Under the pieces are notes generated by a model. The model was not told where the DNA came from. It saw nothing but the letters and a program-made list of their open reading frames with translations, and searched no databases. From Straminergon stramineum (lineage: Eukaryota > Streptophyta > Bryopsida > Hypnales > Calliergonaceae), in NCBI GenBank assembly GCA_963920665.1, contig OY987269.1:13890501-13954500 (forward strand): 64,000 bases of DNA, read 5' to 3'. Below are positions 24,717 to 35,728 of the stretch, piece after piece (position 1 is the first letter of the stretch; each line of letters opens with the position of its first letter). The translations under genes and the position numbers were made by a program.

Positions 24717-25666
24717 TTCATCAAAACTTATATATTGTTGTTTATATTTGAGCAATAGTGCATTTTTTGGAGTTGAAGAGTTGCCATGTAGTGTTTGCAT
24801 GCTATTGTAAGGAAGTTTTATTGTCACAATGTACACAAAAGGCAATGTTTTGATAAATTTGAAAAAAAATTCCATCATAAATGTGCATTAAATTGAATAT
24901 GGAAGACGATTTTCAAGAAAGAAAGGTCACCTAGGCTACAAAATGAATTTAAAAGAAAATTAAAATATCTTTGTAAGCTTTTGAAATTTGAAGATTTATA
25001 CTAGAAGAGTGCTTTGTCATAATGCATTGTGCACATTAAATTTAGAGATCTCATTAAGAACTATTGACATAATTTTATTTTTTTAATATGAATTTTTACA
25101 ATAGAAATAATTGTATTTTTCAAGTTCATATTATGTAATGGTTTTTTTTAATTTTTATATTCAACTTGGAAGTTCAAAATCTCATATTAGATTTTAAGGA
25201 TTTAAAAAAATTACATATTTTTTAATTTTTTACAATTAGAGAATACATGGATAGATATTCTAGTATAGTATTTGGTCCATGATGGGAATATGACACTTTG
25301 TGTACTACAGTATACAATTGCCTCACTTTTGGTAACCATCACTCTTTGTTATGTTATTAAGTTAATACATCCTTTCAAACTTCTTTTACTTATGATTAAG
25401 GAAAATAGACAATGGACAGACAACAACATTTATCCAATGCTTGAGGTTACAAGCAACCTTTTATAGAAGTTAGTAATCCTTTAGCCCCTTAATCTTGAAC
25501 TCCTAAGTGTCATGAATTTCTACATATTTTTCCTTATATCTTTATAAATCAAATATATTCTTTACCTCAAATTCATCATACAAAAAGTCTAGTTTTTTAG
25601 AAGTTAAAGCATTTTTTGGGATGAATGATAAGTGAAGTAGTCTCAAAAGCCCTTAAAACCTCTCTT

Positions 25667-25746
25667 CACTAGTAGAAATAGCATTGATTTCAACAAAATT
25701 TGTGTTAGTTGAATTTTGTTGAAATCAACGTTGTTTTTTACTAGTG
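25667..25746. mobile_element. 80-bp CACTA-type miniature element with target duplication
   Basis: It starts CACTAGTAGAAATAG and ends in CTAGTG, and the interior pairs as a long stem (TTGATTTCAACAAAATT against AATTTTGTTGAAATCAA). The 3-bp target duplication CTT is exact on both sides (25664-25666 and 25747-25749). A CACTA tip plus a 3-bp duplication is diagnostic of the En/Spm (CACTA) superfamily. Confidence 0.85.
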
Positions 25747-26309
25747 CTTATCATTGCCAAAAATTTGGAAGTCAAGGAGTTAAGGGTTTGACTATACTAA
25801 ACAAATTATTCATAACAGACTTGAAGGTTGGAGGGCTTTTTTGTATATTAGCCTAATTGAATCAATCTGTTGGATACCTCTTGAAGTTAAAATTTCTTCA
25901 AGATTCAGTGACAACCTGCTATCAATGTATGAGCTTTTTGGCTTTGAAAATAAAAGCAATTCTATTTGGGGATTTCCTAATCCTAAACCCTAAGAGAATT
26001 GTATGTTGAAACTTAGACAATTTTAAATCTATTCAAATTTTCCTATTCAATTATTGTTTGTAGCCTTATCTATATTTAACTTCAAATTTCATTTCAACTT
26101 TATAACACTAATTTCCATTGTAGAATTTCCAAACCAAATTTTTACATGACTCTTTGCAATTAAGAAAGATTGTTTGTCAAAAATTCCTCTCTAGGGGAAA
26201 AAGGCCTAATAAGGACCAATTTAGACTTTAAATATTTCTAAGTATGTCATGACATCATTTTAATGACTTCTACATGTGTTACATACCAATGCACACCATC
26301 AGGAATTAA
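25747..26309. other. Intergenic DNA without recognisable features
   Basis: AT-rich. No gene or terminal repeat is seen between the CACTA miniature element and the truncated large TTAA-family element. Confidence 0.5.
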
Positions 26310-27005
26310 TCCCTATATGTAATTGACTATGTTTTCACCAAAAATGCTTCCAAATTGTCATTTCTAGTACAAGTACCAAGTTTGAGTTAAAAAACATTTT
26401 TGGGCACATGTAATCCTAGGATCATGTAGAAAATTGGTTTAGAAAGATGTCGAAATTTTTTTAGAAATTCCCATGGTGTACATTGCAAGATATTAGCATT
26501 TGAATGGACAAAAATCCTATTTTTGGCCCTACGATAAAACATGTAGTTGCACTTCACAAAGTTACATTTGTATGAAAAAAATTCCATAATGTTAGTGCTT
26601 TTTTAGGTACATTTTTCAAGGTCATTTGGATACATGCTTGGAAAAATTTAGATCATTTGGAATTGTACAACATGTAGTAAAAAAAATAGTAAGTAGAAAG
26701 AACAAGAGAATGACTCAAATTACTAAATTGTTAAGAATTAATTATGCAATTGAAAAATGCCAATTCCGATGGATGTAATGTTGTAATTAACAATCTACAT
26801 CCTCTAATTTTATTTTTTCCAAAAATATTGAAAATTGAGTTCAACAAAGGACTTCAAAGTTTATTTTAGGGTAGAGAATCCATAATTGCTCGCAAACTAA
26901 AATTCCTCATAACTTTCATCACGTGAATCAAAATGGAATGATTCAAAGCATTCCACGTATATATAAATATATGAATACATATAGAGAGAGAAAACCAATT
27001 TCAAA
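26310..27005 (+). mobile_element. Large TTAA-family element, truncated at the inverted-repeat boundary
   Basis: TTAA at 26306-26309 precedes TCCCTATATGTAATTGACTA. From there about 690 bp aligns, with moderate divergence, to 32366-33060 (shared GACTATGTTTTCACCAAAAA, TTGCAAGATATTA, TTGCACTTCACAA and AATTTCAAATTTT). Similarity stops exactly where arm A begins (27006), so the last approximately 250 bp present at 33061-33311 is missing here. Confidence 0.7.
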
Positions 27006-27382
27006 TTTTCGGGATTCATGCCACTTCTTGATTCCCATTTTCTTCTACTCCGTCAAAAGTCTAAAATTACATACCACAAGTGAGTTGGGGCATGCTCGAG
27101 GCCTATCATCTTGGACACTAACTCAACCCCCATGTTCCACCGTAGAGACTACCTCCATATTATCACATGCGCGCTCGACCACCGACTCGGCGAAGCCATT
27201 AAAGAGGCTTCAATACTGCCCCTCTCGTAAAATAATACGGTAATCAAAACCGAAGGATGAATTCGTGACGAGGACGGATGACATCCCGCGACTCCGTCCG
27301 TCCCCAACGACGGACGGAAGCCCTAAACATTCGCACTGGGCCATTCTCTTCCGTGTCTCCTCCCCCTCGTCTGGGCTCTCCC

Positions 27383-27505
27383 ATGGCTGGCTATGGCCAT
27401 GTGAAGCTCCTCTCGTCTAGGGTTTCATCTCCCTTCGACGCCATCGCTCGCTGGTCTCCCCAACCGGATGCCTTCGCATTCGTCGTCCCCTTCCTGCTCC
27501 CCCGG
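27383..27505 (+). other. Candidate 5' exon or upstream ORF (41 codons)
   Basis: An ATG-initiated frame (MAGYGHVKLLSSRVSS..., 41 aa) ends exactly at a strong donor, CCGG|GTAAGT. Upstream is a plausible promoter (TGGGCC site II-like element, CTAGGGTTT). I found no acceptor that joins it in frame to the coding exon at 29280. It may be the 5' UTR exon of that gene with a uORF, or the first exon of another protein. An identical copy lies at 43419-43541 (-). Confidence 0.35.
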
Positions 27506-29279
27506 GTAAGTCTCTTCTTGGGCGATGAACCAAGGCGCTCTTTTGCGATGACCATCTGGGTCAGATCCTCTTCCAGTTCGGATTCTTAGTCGTCAGTAGC
27601 TTCGTCCGCCATTTTTGATTCGATCGCTCTCGTTCTCCACTTCGACACCCATCCGTGTTCGAGGACCAGCACCGTTGTTTCAGTCTGTTGGCCTACCCAG
27701 TTTTCGCTCGTCGCGTTAGGTGGACTTGCTTTCCTCTCGCAGCTTTGAGGGCTTCCACTTTGGAATGTTATTCCGGAGAGGAAAATCTGCGTGTGTCAGC
27801 TTGGAGCTGCAGTGCCATAGTTGGGTAGTCTTTCCCGGTTTTCATGGAGAGAGTAGCTAGCTGGAGTGCAGCGTGCATGGCAGAACGAAGGAAGTGAATG
27901 GAGCCATGGCTGGCCGGGGTGCTGAGAGATCTTGGGACGTCTAGTTTGCGTGGAGGACTCCGGGTTGGTGGATTGTGAAAGGACAGCGATGTTCCATTTG
28001 TCATCGCAGCGGGTTCCCTGCTGGAGTGCTGCCACTCTCGTCGACAGTGGAACTGGTAGATATTTTTTGCCTGGATTCGGTGCTGCTGTGCAAGGTCAAA
28101 TTTGTGTGCGAATGGCATCCAGTCCAGGGCTGTAGGCGTTCGAAAAGCGTAGCAGGCTATGCACACTCCGCAGCTGAGTGAGGGCAGGTGGATTGCGATG
28201 GTGAGTATCGCGTTGAGGCGAATGGACGGCAGATTCATGGAGACCTTAGCGTAGGATCGTCGTTTGGTTGGGGTGGTGACGATGCATTGCTTATCCCAAG
28301 CGAAGTGTGATTCTGTAGTGCTTCGTCTTTTCGGATTGTTGTGGTATGTGCGCGAGGACTCTGCGTTCCTCGGGCAATGGCAGAGATTGCTGGACGGTAC
28401 CTTAGATTCATTCTTTTTGTGCCTGCCTGGGTGCGTGATGTGATTATTCTTGGAATTGAGATTGTGCTGACTCAGGGCTTGGAACCGAGCAACGATGTTT
28501 TGGCGTGTGGATGCTGAAGCTTCCATTACCCTGCTGCAGTGTGCTTGCGTCGGAAATCTTGCAAGAAATTTATGAAACCAGACACGCTCTCCGCGTCGGA
28601 ATTCTGACACGCTCTGTTGATGGCAGGTATTTGGAACTGGAGTGCTCAATGAAGAGCTGACTTTTGCTTTTCGATGATGTCCAAGCCGCTGTGTCAGGTT
28701 GCGGATTTTAGCTAGTGCAGGTTGATGCATGTCTTCCTTCCTGCGTCCCTCCTTGGACGAATTGCGGAATGGATACCAGAAACATGAAGTAGGTTTAACA
28801 GACGTTCCATGTCTTTGGGGTCCGAAATGTAGGATTCCAGACGAATTCCACCGTGCCGGAACTTAAGATGGGCAGGTGAGAAACAGAACAGGAATCGATA
28901 GGGGCCGCGGAAGTCATGTCAGGTGTGATGCTGGGTTTGTGGAGAGCGCTGTGAGAGAAGCCGAGGCCCTTGATGAGGGCTCTGGGGAGGGTTTAAGGGA
29001 GAGCGAGGGATTGATGAGAGTTGGGGCCCGGGCCCAACTGCCAATCCGTCAGATTCAGGAGACTAGGGCATTTTGGGGGCAGCGTTTCTGTTTTCGTTTT
29101 TGCTTTGGGGGCGGTCGAGCGGGGGTTGCCTCCCATTGTCCTCGCTGGCGCCAGACAAGGACACCCCCCGAGGGTGCGCCACCGGCTCGTGTTGCCTGTG
29201 CTGTGGGTTCCGTTCTCGGCGAGGCTCTGGGCGCCGCCGCAAGGCTGCACACCCGGGCGCCTCGCAGGGGGATGCCGCC

Positions 29280-30174
29280 ATGGCCCCGTCGGCCCCCATC
29301 ACCCTTCCCGCTCCGATGCCCGCGCCGGCCTTCGTGTCCAGCGACCGGCTGGGCGTGCAATCCAACGGGCACACGTTGGGCTCGGCCCAGAAAGTGCCGG
29401 GCAAGAGCAGCCTGAAGCAGACGTCGACGATTCCCTCGACGTCGCACTCCGGCAACGGAGCGTCGGCCGTGGAGGGCCGTGACGTGAGATTCGGGGAGTC
29501 GCAGGACGCGGATCGCGGTCACGGCGAGGGGGGCGAGCGAGGGGCGAGAGTGCAGTGGATTGACAGCTACGGGAAGGACTTGACGCAGGTCTTCGAGTTC
29601 GAGCCCAGGTACGAGTCCCCGCTGTGTGCTGTGTGAGTGTCAATTCCTGTGTAACTAATTAGTGTATTCTGGCACGCATGTACAGCACATGGCAGACGTG
29701 CCTAGTGTTGAGAGTCGCATATGGATTGAACATCCGTCTGGGGGTAGTGCACCTGAGTAAGTGCTTAGGACGGTTTCAGTGCACCTCACTCCGACGGAGT
29801 TCCTGGGGCATGGATGTTCCAGTGTGGCGTGGAAAGATCTGTTGCTTTTCAGCGTGCATGGTTTTGGCTCCCGGAATGCTCTTTTTTGTGAGGATGAAGG
29901 GCAGGTGGCAGAGTCGTTTGCTTTGTGACATCCGTGGACCTGGTCTGCAAGTGATCGGGCACGCGTGATTTCATGGGAGAGTGAGGCTAGTGCGCTGTGC
30001 AGGCATTTGGATGTCTTTTGTACGATGGCGGGTTTTGTGGTTGTGTGAATGGTCGGTTTGGGGTGATTCTGACAAGCCGTGGCGTGTGCGTGCAACAGTA
30101 GCGACTCCGATGACTCGGAAGACGACGACGACGACGACGACTCGTCGCAGGCGTGCACGTGCGTGATCCAATGA
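29280..30174 (+). CDS. Small acidic protein with C-terminal CaaX box, copy in arm A
   Basis: Two exons (29280-29608 and 30099-30174, GT-AG intron of 490 bp) encode 134 aa. The ATG sits in a perfect GCCGCCATGG context. The N-terminal half is low-complexity, rich in Ser, Gly, Pro and Ala. Residues about 91-110 contain VQWIDSYGKDLTQVFEFEP, which resembles the conserved core of an uncharacterised plant family (QWxDxxGxxLxxVxEFEPSD). It is followed by Ser/Asp-rich text with a run of seven Asp and the C-terminus ACTCVIQ. CVIQ fits a CaaX prenylation signal, with Gln last favouring farnesylation, so membrane attachment is inferred. The function is unknown. An identical copy lies inverted at 40750-41644. 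Confidence 0.75.
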
Positions 30175-31989
30175 CGGTGGCATGGCGAGAGCGAACCGGG
30201 CTTCGATCGGAGGGATGTGATGGTCGGCGGAGAGGTTTCATCAATTGAGTTCTTGTATTTGTATGACCGTTTCTTGGGGGACTGAGCGAAGGTGGTGGCG
30301 TGGATGGAATGGTGCTTTTCATTGAAGACGAGAAAGGCGCTTGTTCATGCTGAGAGTGTGTTGAACAGGGGCCGAGCAGCCCATCCTCCTGGAGGTGGAC
30401 GCTTGTCTGCAGCCACATTTGTTTGTCGGGGACCAAGTGTCTATGAGAACCAACATCTCGAGCGGGAACTTGTTGGGTGAGTTTCTGGAGGAGCCATGTA
30501 CGTTTGCAAGGTGTTTGTCCGCTTGTGGGAGGAACTGGAAAGGCCTGCAGCTGGGCGTGTCGTCGAGTGAGTATGCAGGTCAACTAGACGTGATGAGCCC
30601 AGGTGTTTGACGCAGCTCTCTCTCTCTCTTTCCCGTTACGGTTCCTTGCGAATCTGCTCTTGGCAGGGGTGATTGAAATCCGCCCCATTCAACGCGACAG
30701 GATGGCGGTGGGCCTTTGTGGGGATCGACATGATGACCAGCAAGTGAGTCGCTGGCGGTGGTTCAATGCGCTGGTTGAGCCCCGCCGTTGGAATCGGCCC
30801 CCCCGGTGAAGCGGAAGTGCGGTACTTGGTCACGGCAGGGCCAAGTGAAGGAGGCTTCGCTTGGCAATGGGGCACGTTATGTCCTCGAGCACGTGTGTTG
30901 GTAGAGTAGATCGTTACACTTTGAATCGACGAGGATGGGAAATGAGAGCCTTGGTTGTAGACATGTAAATGGGTGCACCTTTTATTGTGGGAGCTCCCTT
31001 AGGTGCGTTTTAGGAGCAGCGATCTTATGTAAATGTTGTGTTTTTAGCTATTTCCAAAGCAAGCATTGTCTGGCTCTTTGCGTCGGATGTGTTTGGGCAG
31101 TGGTTTCGCGTATGGTTCCGGAACGGATGGAATGTTTTTTCAGAACTGGAGCTCATGTACGTTTCTGGCCATGTTACATTTCTTGTTGGCCTTTCAAGGA
31201 TGGGGCCATCTGGCCATTCTGGTTCTTGGTTTCCGTGAGATTGTCGTGAGAGTGTTGGGCGGATTGAGGGTTTTTGAAATGGTTCTGACCGATGTTTTGG
31301 GTGGGAGTGATGGGCTGAATAATATTGTACAAGCTGTGAGCGATATTGAATGGTACTAAAGTAATGCTTAGAAACAGTTTATACCTTTCGGGGCCATAGC
31401 GTTGTTTTGTTGGGAACTAATTTTTTTCTTTGAAGGAATGCACCTTCGTTTTCCATGATTGCAATCGTTTTTATGGTCATTCGAAAGTGCGATGTTTAGA
31501 AGTTGATTTAGAAATCAACTCCAGTGCAGAATTGTAACTTGAGTGGTTATGAATTCGACGTCGACGTTCATGAGAATCGAGTTACCATTTTTATTCAACG
31601 TTGTGTAATTTGTTCATTAGCAGGGTAGTAGCTATGTCACTTCTTATGAACTTGCATTTTTTGTGACTGTATTTTCAAGCGCAATCATGTGCTGAGACAA
31701 AATTGTTGTGGGATGAAAATGAAGTAGTTGGTCGTTATGGATTGTTCTTTTACACTGCATGTGTTGCAAATTAAAATCCGTGGTTTCCTAAAATTGGCTA
31801 GATTACCACGTAAGTTGATCCTATTTGGACGGGAATGCATAGTTCTTGTAGTTTTTATTAATCCCTGGTAGGCCTGAAAGTTTCGAATCCAAAAGTAAAG
31901 CAGACCATGTTCAGAAAACACAGCAAAATTGACAATTTCCTTGTTTTCTTGAAGTGACTCCAGTGCAATGAGTTCTGGTTGTCATGCTG

Positions 31990-32205
31990 TAATAGACGAT
32001 TATTGTCTGATGAATGACAAAAAATTCTCTTGTGTAGGACATAATTGCAACTATTCATCCTCAGGATGAGGGGTGGAAAGGGAAAGTCTTCTATAGTAGT
32101 TTGATTCCCAATGAGTATTTTTGATCTTTTTTAAAGTAGATGATGTCACACAGTTCCAAAATGGCTGATTTCCATGGTCACCAACCCAATGTTCAAGGGT
32201 AAGGG
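31990..32205 (+). mobile_element. Small TTAA-type miniature element, copy 4
   Basis: The body matches the copies at 2114 and 9720 (GATGAATGACAAAAAATTCT, CAACTATTCATCCT, GATGATGTCACACAGTTCC). TTAA is preserved at the right (32206-32209); the left TTAA is not evident. The same segment recurs at about 36316-36530 in the duplicated spacer. Confidence 0.65.
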
Positions 32206-32365
32206 TTAAGGTTGGTAATGGATTCTGTGTTGAGAGTTTAGGAGATAAATTTTATTTTTATTATTTATTTACTAGAATAAGAAGGTATTTTTTTAAAACT
32301 TTGATTAATACTTTAGCTAGTTTTTGGTATAGATATTGGATTTAATGTGCATACAACTAAGTTAA

Positions 32366-33311
32366 CTGCTAAAGGTATTTGACTATGTTTTCACCAAAAA
32401 CGCTCCAAAACTGTCATCTCTAGTATAAGTACCAAATTTTAGAGAAAAATACGTTTTTGGACAAATGTAGCCGGAGGATCTTGTAGTACCCTGGTTTGGG
32501 AAGATGTTGAAAAAATTTCAGAAATTCCACCGTTTGGATTGCAAGATATTAACATTTGAAGTGACAAAAAGCCACTTTTTGGCCTTGCAAAAATCTGGGC
32601 AGATGCACTTCACAAGGTCACATCATTATGAAAAATTGTCCAAAATGGTTGTAACTCTTTGGATTCATTCTTCAAGTCATGTTGGTTACATTCTTGAAAA
32701 ACTTTAGATCATTTGGAATTGTACAACATATAGGAAAAAAATAGTAAGTTAAAAGAAGTAGAGAATGATTCAAAATACTAAATTGTTAATAATTTATTTA
32801 TGGAATTGAAAAATGACAATCCCAATGGTTAAATTTTTGTAATAAACAATTTGCACCTCACGTTTTTATTTGTTTCCAAAAATATTAAAAATTGAGTTAA
32901 ATAAAGGTCTTCAAAGTTTATTTTAGAATAGAGATTCCATTACTACTCACAAACTACCCATAACTAAAACTCTTCATAACTTTCATCTCATAAATCAAAA
33001 TGGAATAATACGAAGCTTTCCGTATATATATATGTAAATCAGAAAAATAAATTTCAAATTTTTATTTTTAAAAAAGTGATTTTTGAAGAAGTTTCTTTTG
33101 TTGCCTAGGCTACCTGCCGAGCAATGAAAACAACATATCATACAATAACTTTTTAACCATGTACTCAAAAGTTATGAAAATTTTTGGGTCTTAAAGCTAC
33201 TCCTCGGGCACATGTGTGAAAATTTCAAAGAAAAAAAATTAAAATTCCATTTGTAGTGAGCTGCCCAAAATCGCTATGTTGCCAAAAAAACACCATTTGG
33301 TCTTTTAGGGG
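32366..33311 (+). mobile_element. Large TTAA-family element (946 bp)
   Basis: The left flank TTAA (32362-32365) is followed by CTGCTAAAGGTATTTGAC. The right tip is GGTCTTTTAGGGG at 33299-33311, followed by TTCA, a one-base change from TTAA. It has no coding capacity. The internal AGGATCTTGTAGTACCC block is shared with the fragments at 1094, 46921 and 63121. A truncated relative lies at 26310-27005. Confidence 0.65.
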
Positions 33312-33964
33312 TTCATGCTTCATCAATACACATTCAATAATTTTTTGACCAAGATATACTTTCATAGTTTTAAATGAACCTTGTACTTGAATAGACATTC
33401 CCATGGTTTTTCTTATCAACAGATGAATCATGGATACTAAGTGAGATGAATATTAAGGAATTTGAAACTTTTAATTGATATATGAGGTCCAATAGCTTTG
33501 ATGTAGAGATTTAAACCTTTCAATCTATTTTCCTCATCAAATTTTTGAAGAACTTCTTGAATATTCTAAAATGAAAATTCATATTCATTTTGTACATTCC
33601 ATGAAATTACATGATGTAGAAGGTTGCCTTCACATCACTAACATCCAATATAGATACATCTCAGTTCAAAAACTTAGGCATGTCATAATTTTAGACCTAG
33701 AAATCTAAATCCATTAAATCAAATTTTGAATGAAAGTAGGGTTGATACCCTAACAACTATATTTTCCACTCTATCTTAAATTCCTAAATAAGCGAAAATA
33801 ATTGATGACTTATTTCAAATGCAAGAATTTTCTATAAAATTTGACTTCAAGGTCCCAGGAAAGCTTGTTTTAGGTCATTGACGTGTATCCCATTGCTACT
33901 TTCATCTGCTGTAGAACCTTTCAAGTTAACTGGATTTCATTTGTTGCTCATTCTATTTATTTAA

Positions 33965-34888
33965 CCCCTAAAGGACCATTTGTCCCACCGGGGGACAATT
34001 TGGGTCTGGCAAGTTCCTACTATCTCAATTTTTAGTGATATATTTTTGGAATTTTTTGAAGTTGTGTATTTTTGCAAGAGCCTTGTTGAAACATATTTTT
34101 TATTTTAATCAATGCCTAGGAACAAAAGTTATGGCATAATAAGCAAAAATGGAGTTTGGCAAGCAACACAAAAAAATCACAAAAAGTCAAAATAAATTTT
34201 CTTTTCAATTTTTTTTCTCAAAGATTATATTATTTTCTATACGTGAAGCTTTGTTTCATTCAATTTGGACTAATAATGAGAAAGTTATGGACAATCTTAT
34301 TTTTTGGGGCAATTTACGCATCTTGAAAAAATAACTTGTGGAATTCATTTTTTAATGCAATTTTTAGAATTTTTCTAAAAACAATGTTAGACCAGGTTAG
34401 ATTCCCTTGCTAGAACAATCTCACTATTGGGATTATTGTGATTGAATTCCATCTAAAAGCTATTTACAATTTAGTTTTTACTTCCATCTTGAACCCACCT
34501 CTTTTTAAAAATTTTTTAATGAGTGAAAATCAAGTGCTTTTTTTCCTAAATTTTTTTTGTAGATTCTCAACTGAACTACTTAACAAAAATAAGTAGAAAA
34601 TCAAAATCCATAGTGCAAAAACTTTGAACTAAAAAGATTCAAAGCCAAAAAATCTATTCAAGCAAGGTGCGAAATAAACTTGTTTTCTTCACTTTAAATG
34701 CATATATCTTGCAACCTGCACGGTCAAAGTTTCTGAAATTTCTTCGATATATTCACATACTAGTCAAGTATAAGATCTTTCGGTTGGATATGCAAAAAAG
34801 ACCAACTTTTAATGTTCTTTTCTCTTTGCAATAGAAATGACAGTTTTGTGGGGTTTTTTATAGGAAAATCACCTTAGTCCTTTAGGGG
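33965..34888 (+). mobile_element. Large TTAA-flanked element with CCCCTAAAGGAC ends (924 bp)
   Basis: Exact TTAA flanks lie at 33961-33964 and 34889-34892. The left end reads CCCCTAAAGGACCATTTG. The right end, reverse-complemented, reads CCCCTAAAGGACTAAGGTG. The first 13 bases of the two tips are identical. No transposase frame is present. This is the clearest complete member of the family in the window. Confidence 0.8.
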
Positions 34889-35254
34889 TTAACTAATGGA
34901 TACATTTAATCACAAGGTAATTTGAAGTTTTCTACATTTCTGTTGAATGCTCAAAGAAATGCTTTAAACTGCAGTATCGACACTATCCCATACTCAAAAA
35001 GACCAGGTTACGCATCGATATGACATTCGACGATCCCACAAAAAGGCCGGTTTAGAAAAGATTAGGACTTTCAAAGAAGGTGGCTCAAGATGAGGTCCCT
35101 CCTGCACAACTGCAACTCCCTGCGTCAAACACAACACGACAGAAAACGATAGCAACTTGCATAACATCTGCATAACAATAAAAATCAAAGTTCACTCACT
35201 CCATCCTCGTCCGATGCCAGTTTCAGCACCCACAAAAACCTCAAGCCCGACAAC

Positions 35255-35528
35255 ATCGCTCACAGCTTGTACAATATTATTCAGCCCATCACTCCCACCC
35301 AAAACATCGGTCAGAACCATTTCAAAAACCCTCAATCCGCCCAACACTCTCACGACAATCTCACGGAAACCAAGAACCAGAATGGCCAGATGGCCCCATC
35401 CTTGAAAGGCCAACAAGAAATGTAACATGGCCAGAAACGTACATGAGCTCCAGTTCTGAAAAAACATTCCATCCGTTCCGGAACCATACGCGAAACCACT
35501 GCCCAAACACATCCGACGCAAAGAGCCA
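35255..35528 (-). repeat. Start of the right arm (A'), cut off by the assembly gap
   Basis: These 274 bases equal 39580-39853, i.e. the first part of arm A'. The contig ends within it, at the N run. Confidence 0.9.
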
Positions 35529-35728
35529 NNNNNNNNNNNNNNNNNNNNNNNNNNNNNNNNNNNNNNNNNNNNNNNNNNNNNNNNNNNNNNNNNNNNNNNN
35601 NNNNNNNNNNNNNNNNNNNNNNNNNNNNNNNNNNNNNNNNNNNNNNNNNNNNNNNNNNNNNNNNNNNNNNNNNNNNNNNNNNNNNNNNNNNNNNNNNNNN
35701 NNNNNNNNNNNNNNNNNNNNNNNNNNNN
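35529..35728. other. Assembly gap (200 N)
   Basis: Exactly 200 N. The round number suggests a scaffolding placeholder rather than a measured distance. The sequences on each side overlap (31403-35528 against 35729-39853), so the true gap is probably negative. Confidence 0.98.

Larger units (their letters stand above)
22994..25666. other. AT-rich intergenic DNA
   Basis: No gene is recognisable. It contains a small hairpin (23986-24031) and a diverged small TTAA-family copy (24483-24716), listed separately. Confidence 0.5.
27006..31344 (+). repeat. Left arm (A) of a 4,339-bp inverted repeat
   Basis: Every position x here corresponds to position 70924-x on the opposite strand of 39580-43918. 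All open frames and the text I compared are identical. The breakpoints are sharp: at 27006 (T run before CGGGATTC) and after 31344 (GAGCGAT, then A here but G in the other arm). The arm is clearly more GC-rich than its flanks and carries the CaaX-protein gene, so it is genic DNA, not a simple transposon. Confidence 0.9.
31345..35254. other. Spacer (S) between the inverted arms, first assembled copy
   Basis: About 3.9 kb of mostly AT-rich DNA. The first approximately 640 bp and last approximately 350 bp are less AT-rich and could be continuations of the transcribed region of each arm. Between them lie a small TTAA-type element (31990-32205) and two larger TTAA-family elements (32366-33311 and 33965-34888). 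No gene is recognised. Bases 31403-35254 recur at 35729-39579. Confidence 0.7.

Noticed and set aside
27768..28730. A 320-codon open frame on the minus strand inside arm A (mirrored at 42194-43156)
   Set aside because: It is long, but in GC-richer DNA antisense to the gene region, with no recognisable domain and a composition rich in Ser, His, Arg and Thr typical of chance frames. It is duplicated only because the arm is.
28876..29415. Alternative frame of 179 codons over the CaaX coding exon
   Set aside because: It is Arg/Pro-rich shadow coding. The frame starting at 29280 has the Kozak context, the conserved core, and a spliced continuation to the acidic CaaX tail.
30935..31359. Open frames of 66-104 codons at the inner end of the arms
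   Set aside because: Three overlapping frames with no motif, lying downstream of the CaaX gene; more likely 3' UTR or noncoding. The frame at 31066 diverges between arms exactly at the repeat boundary.
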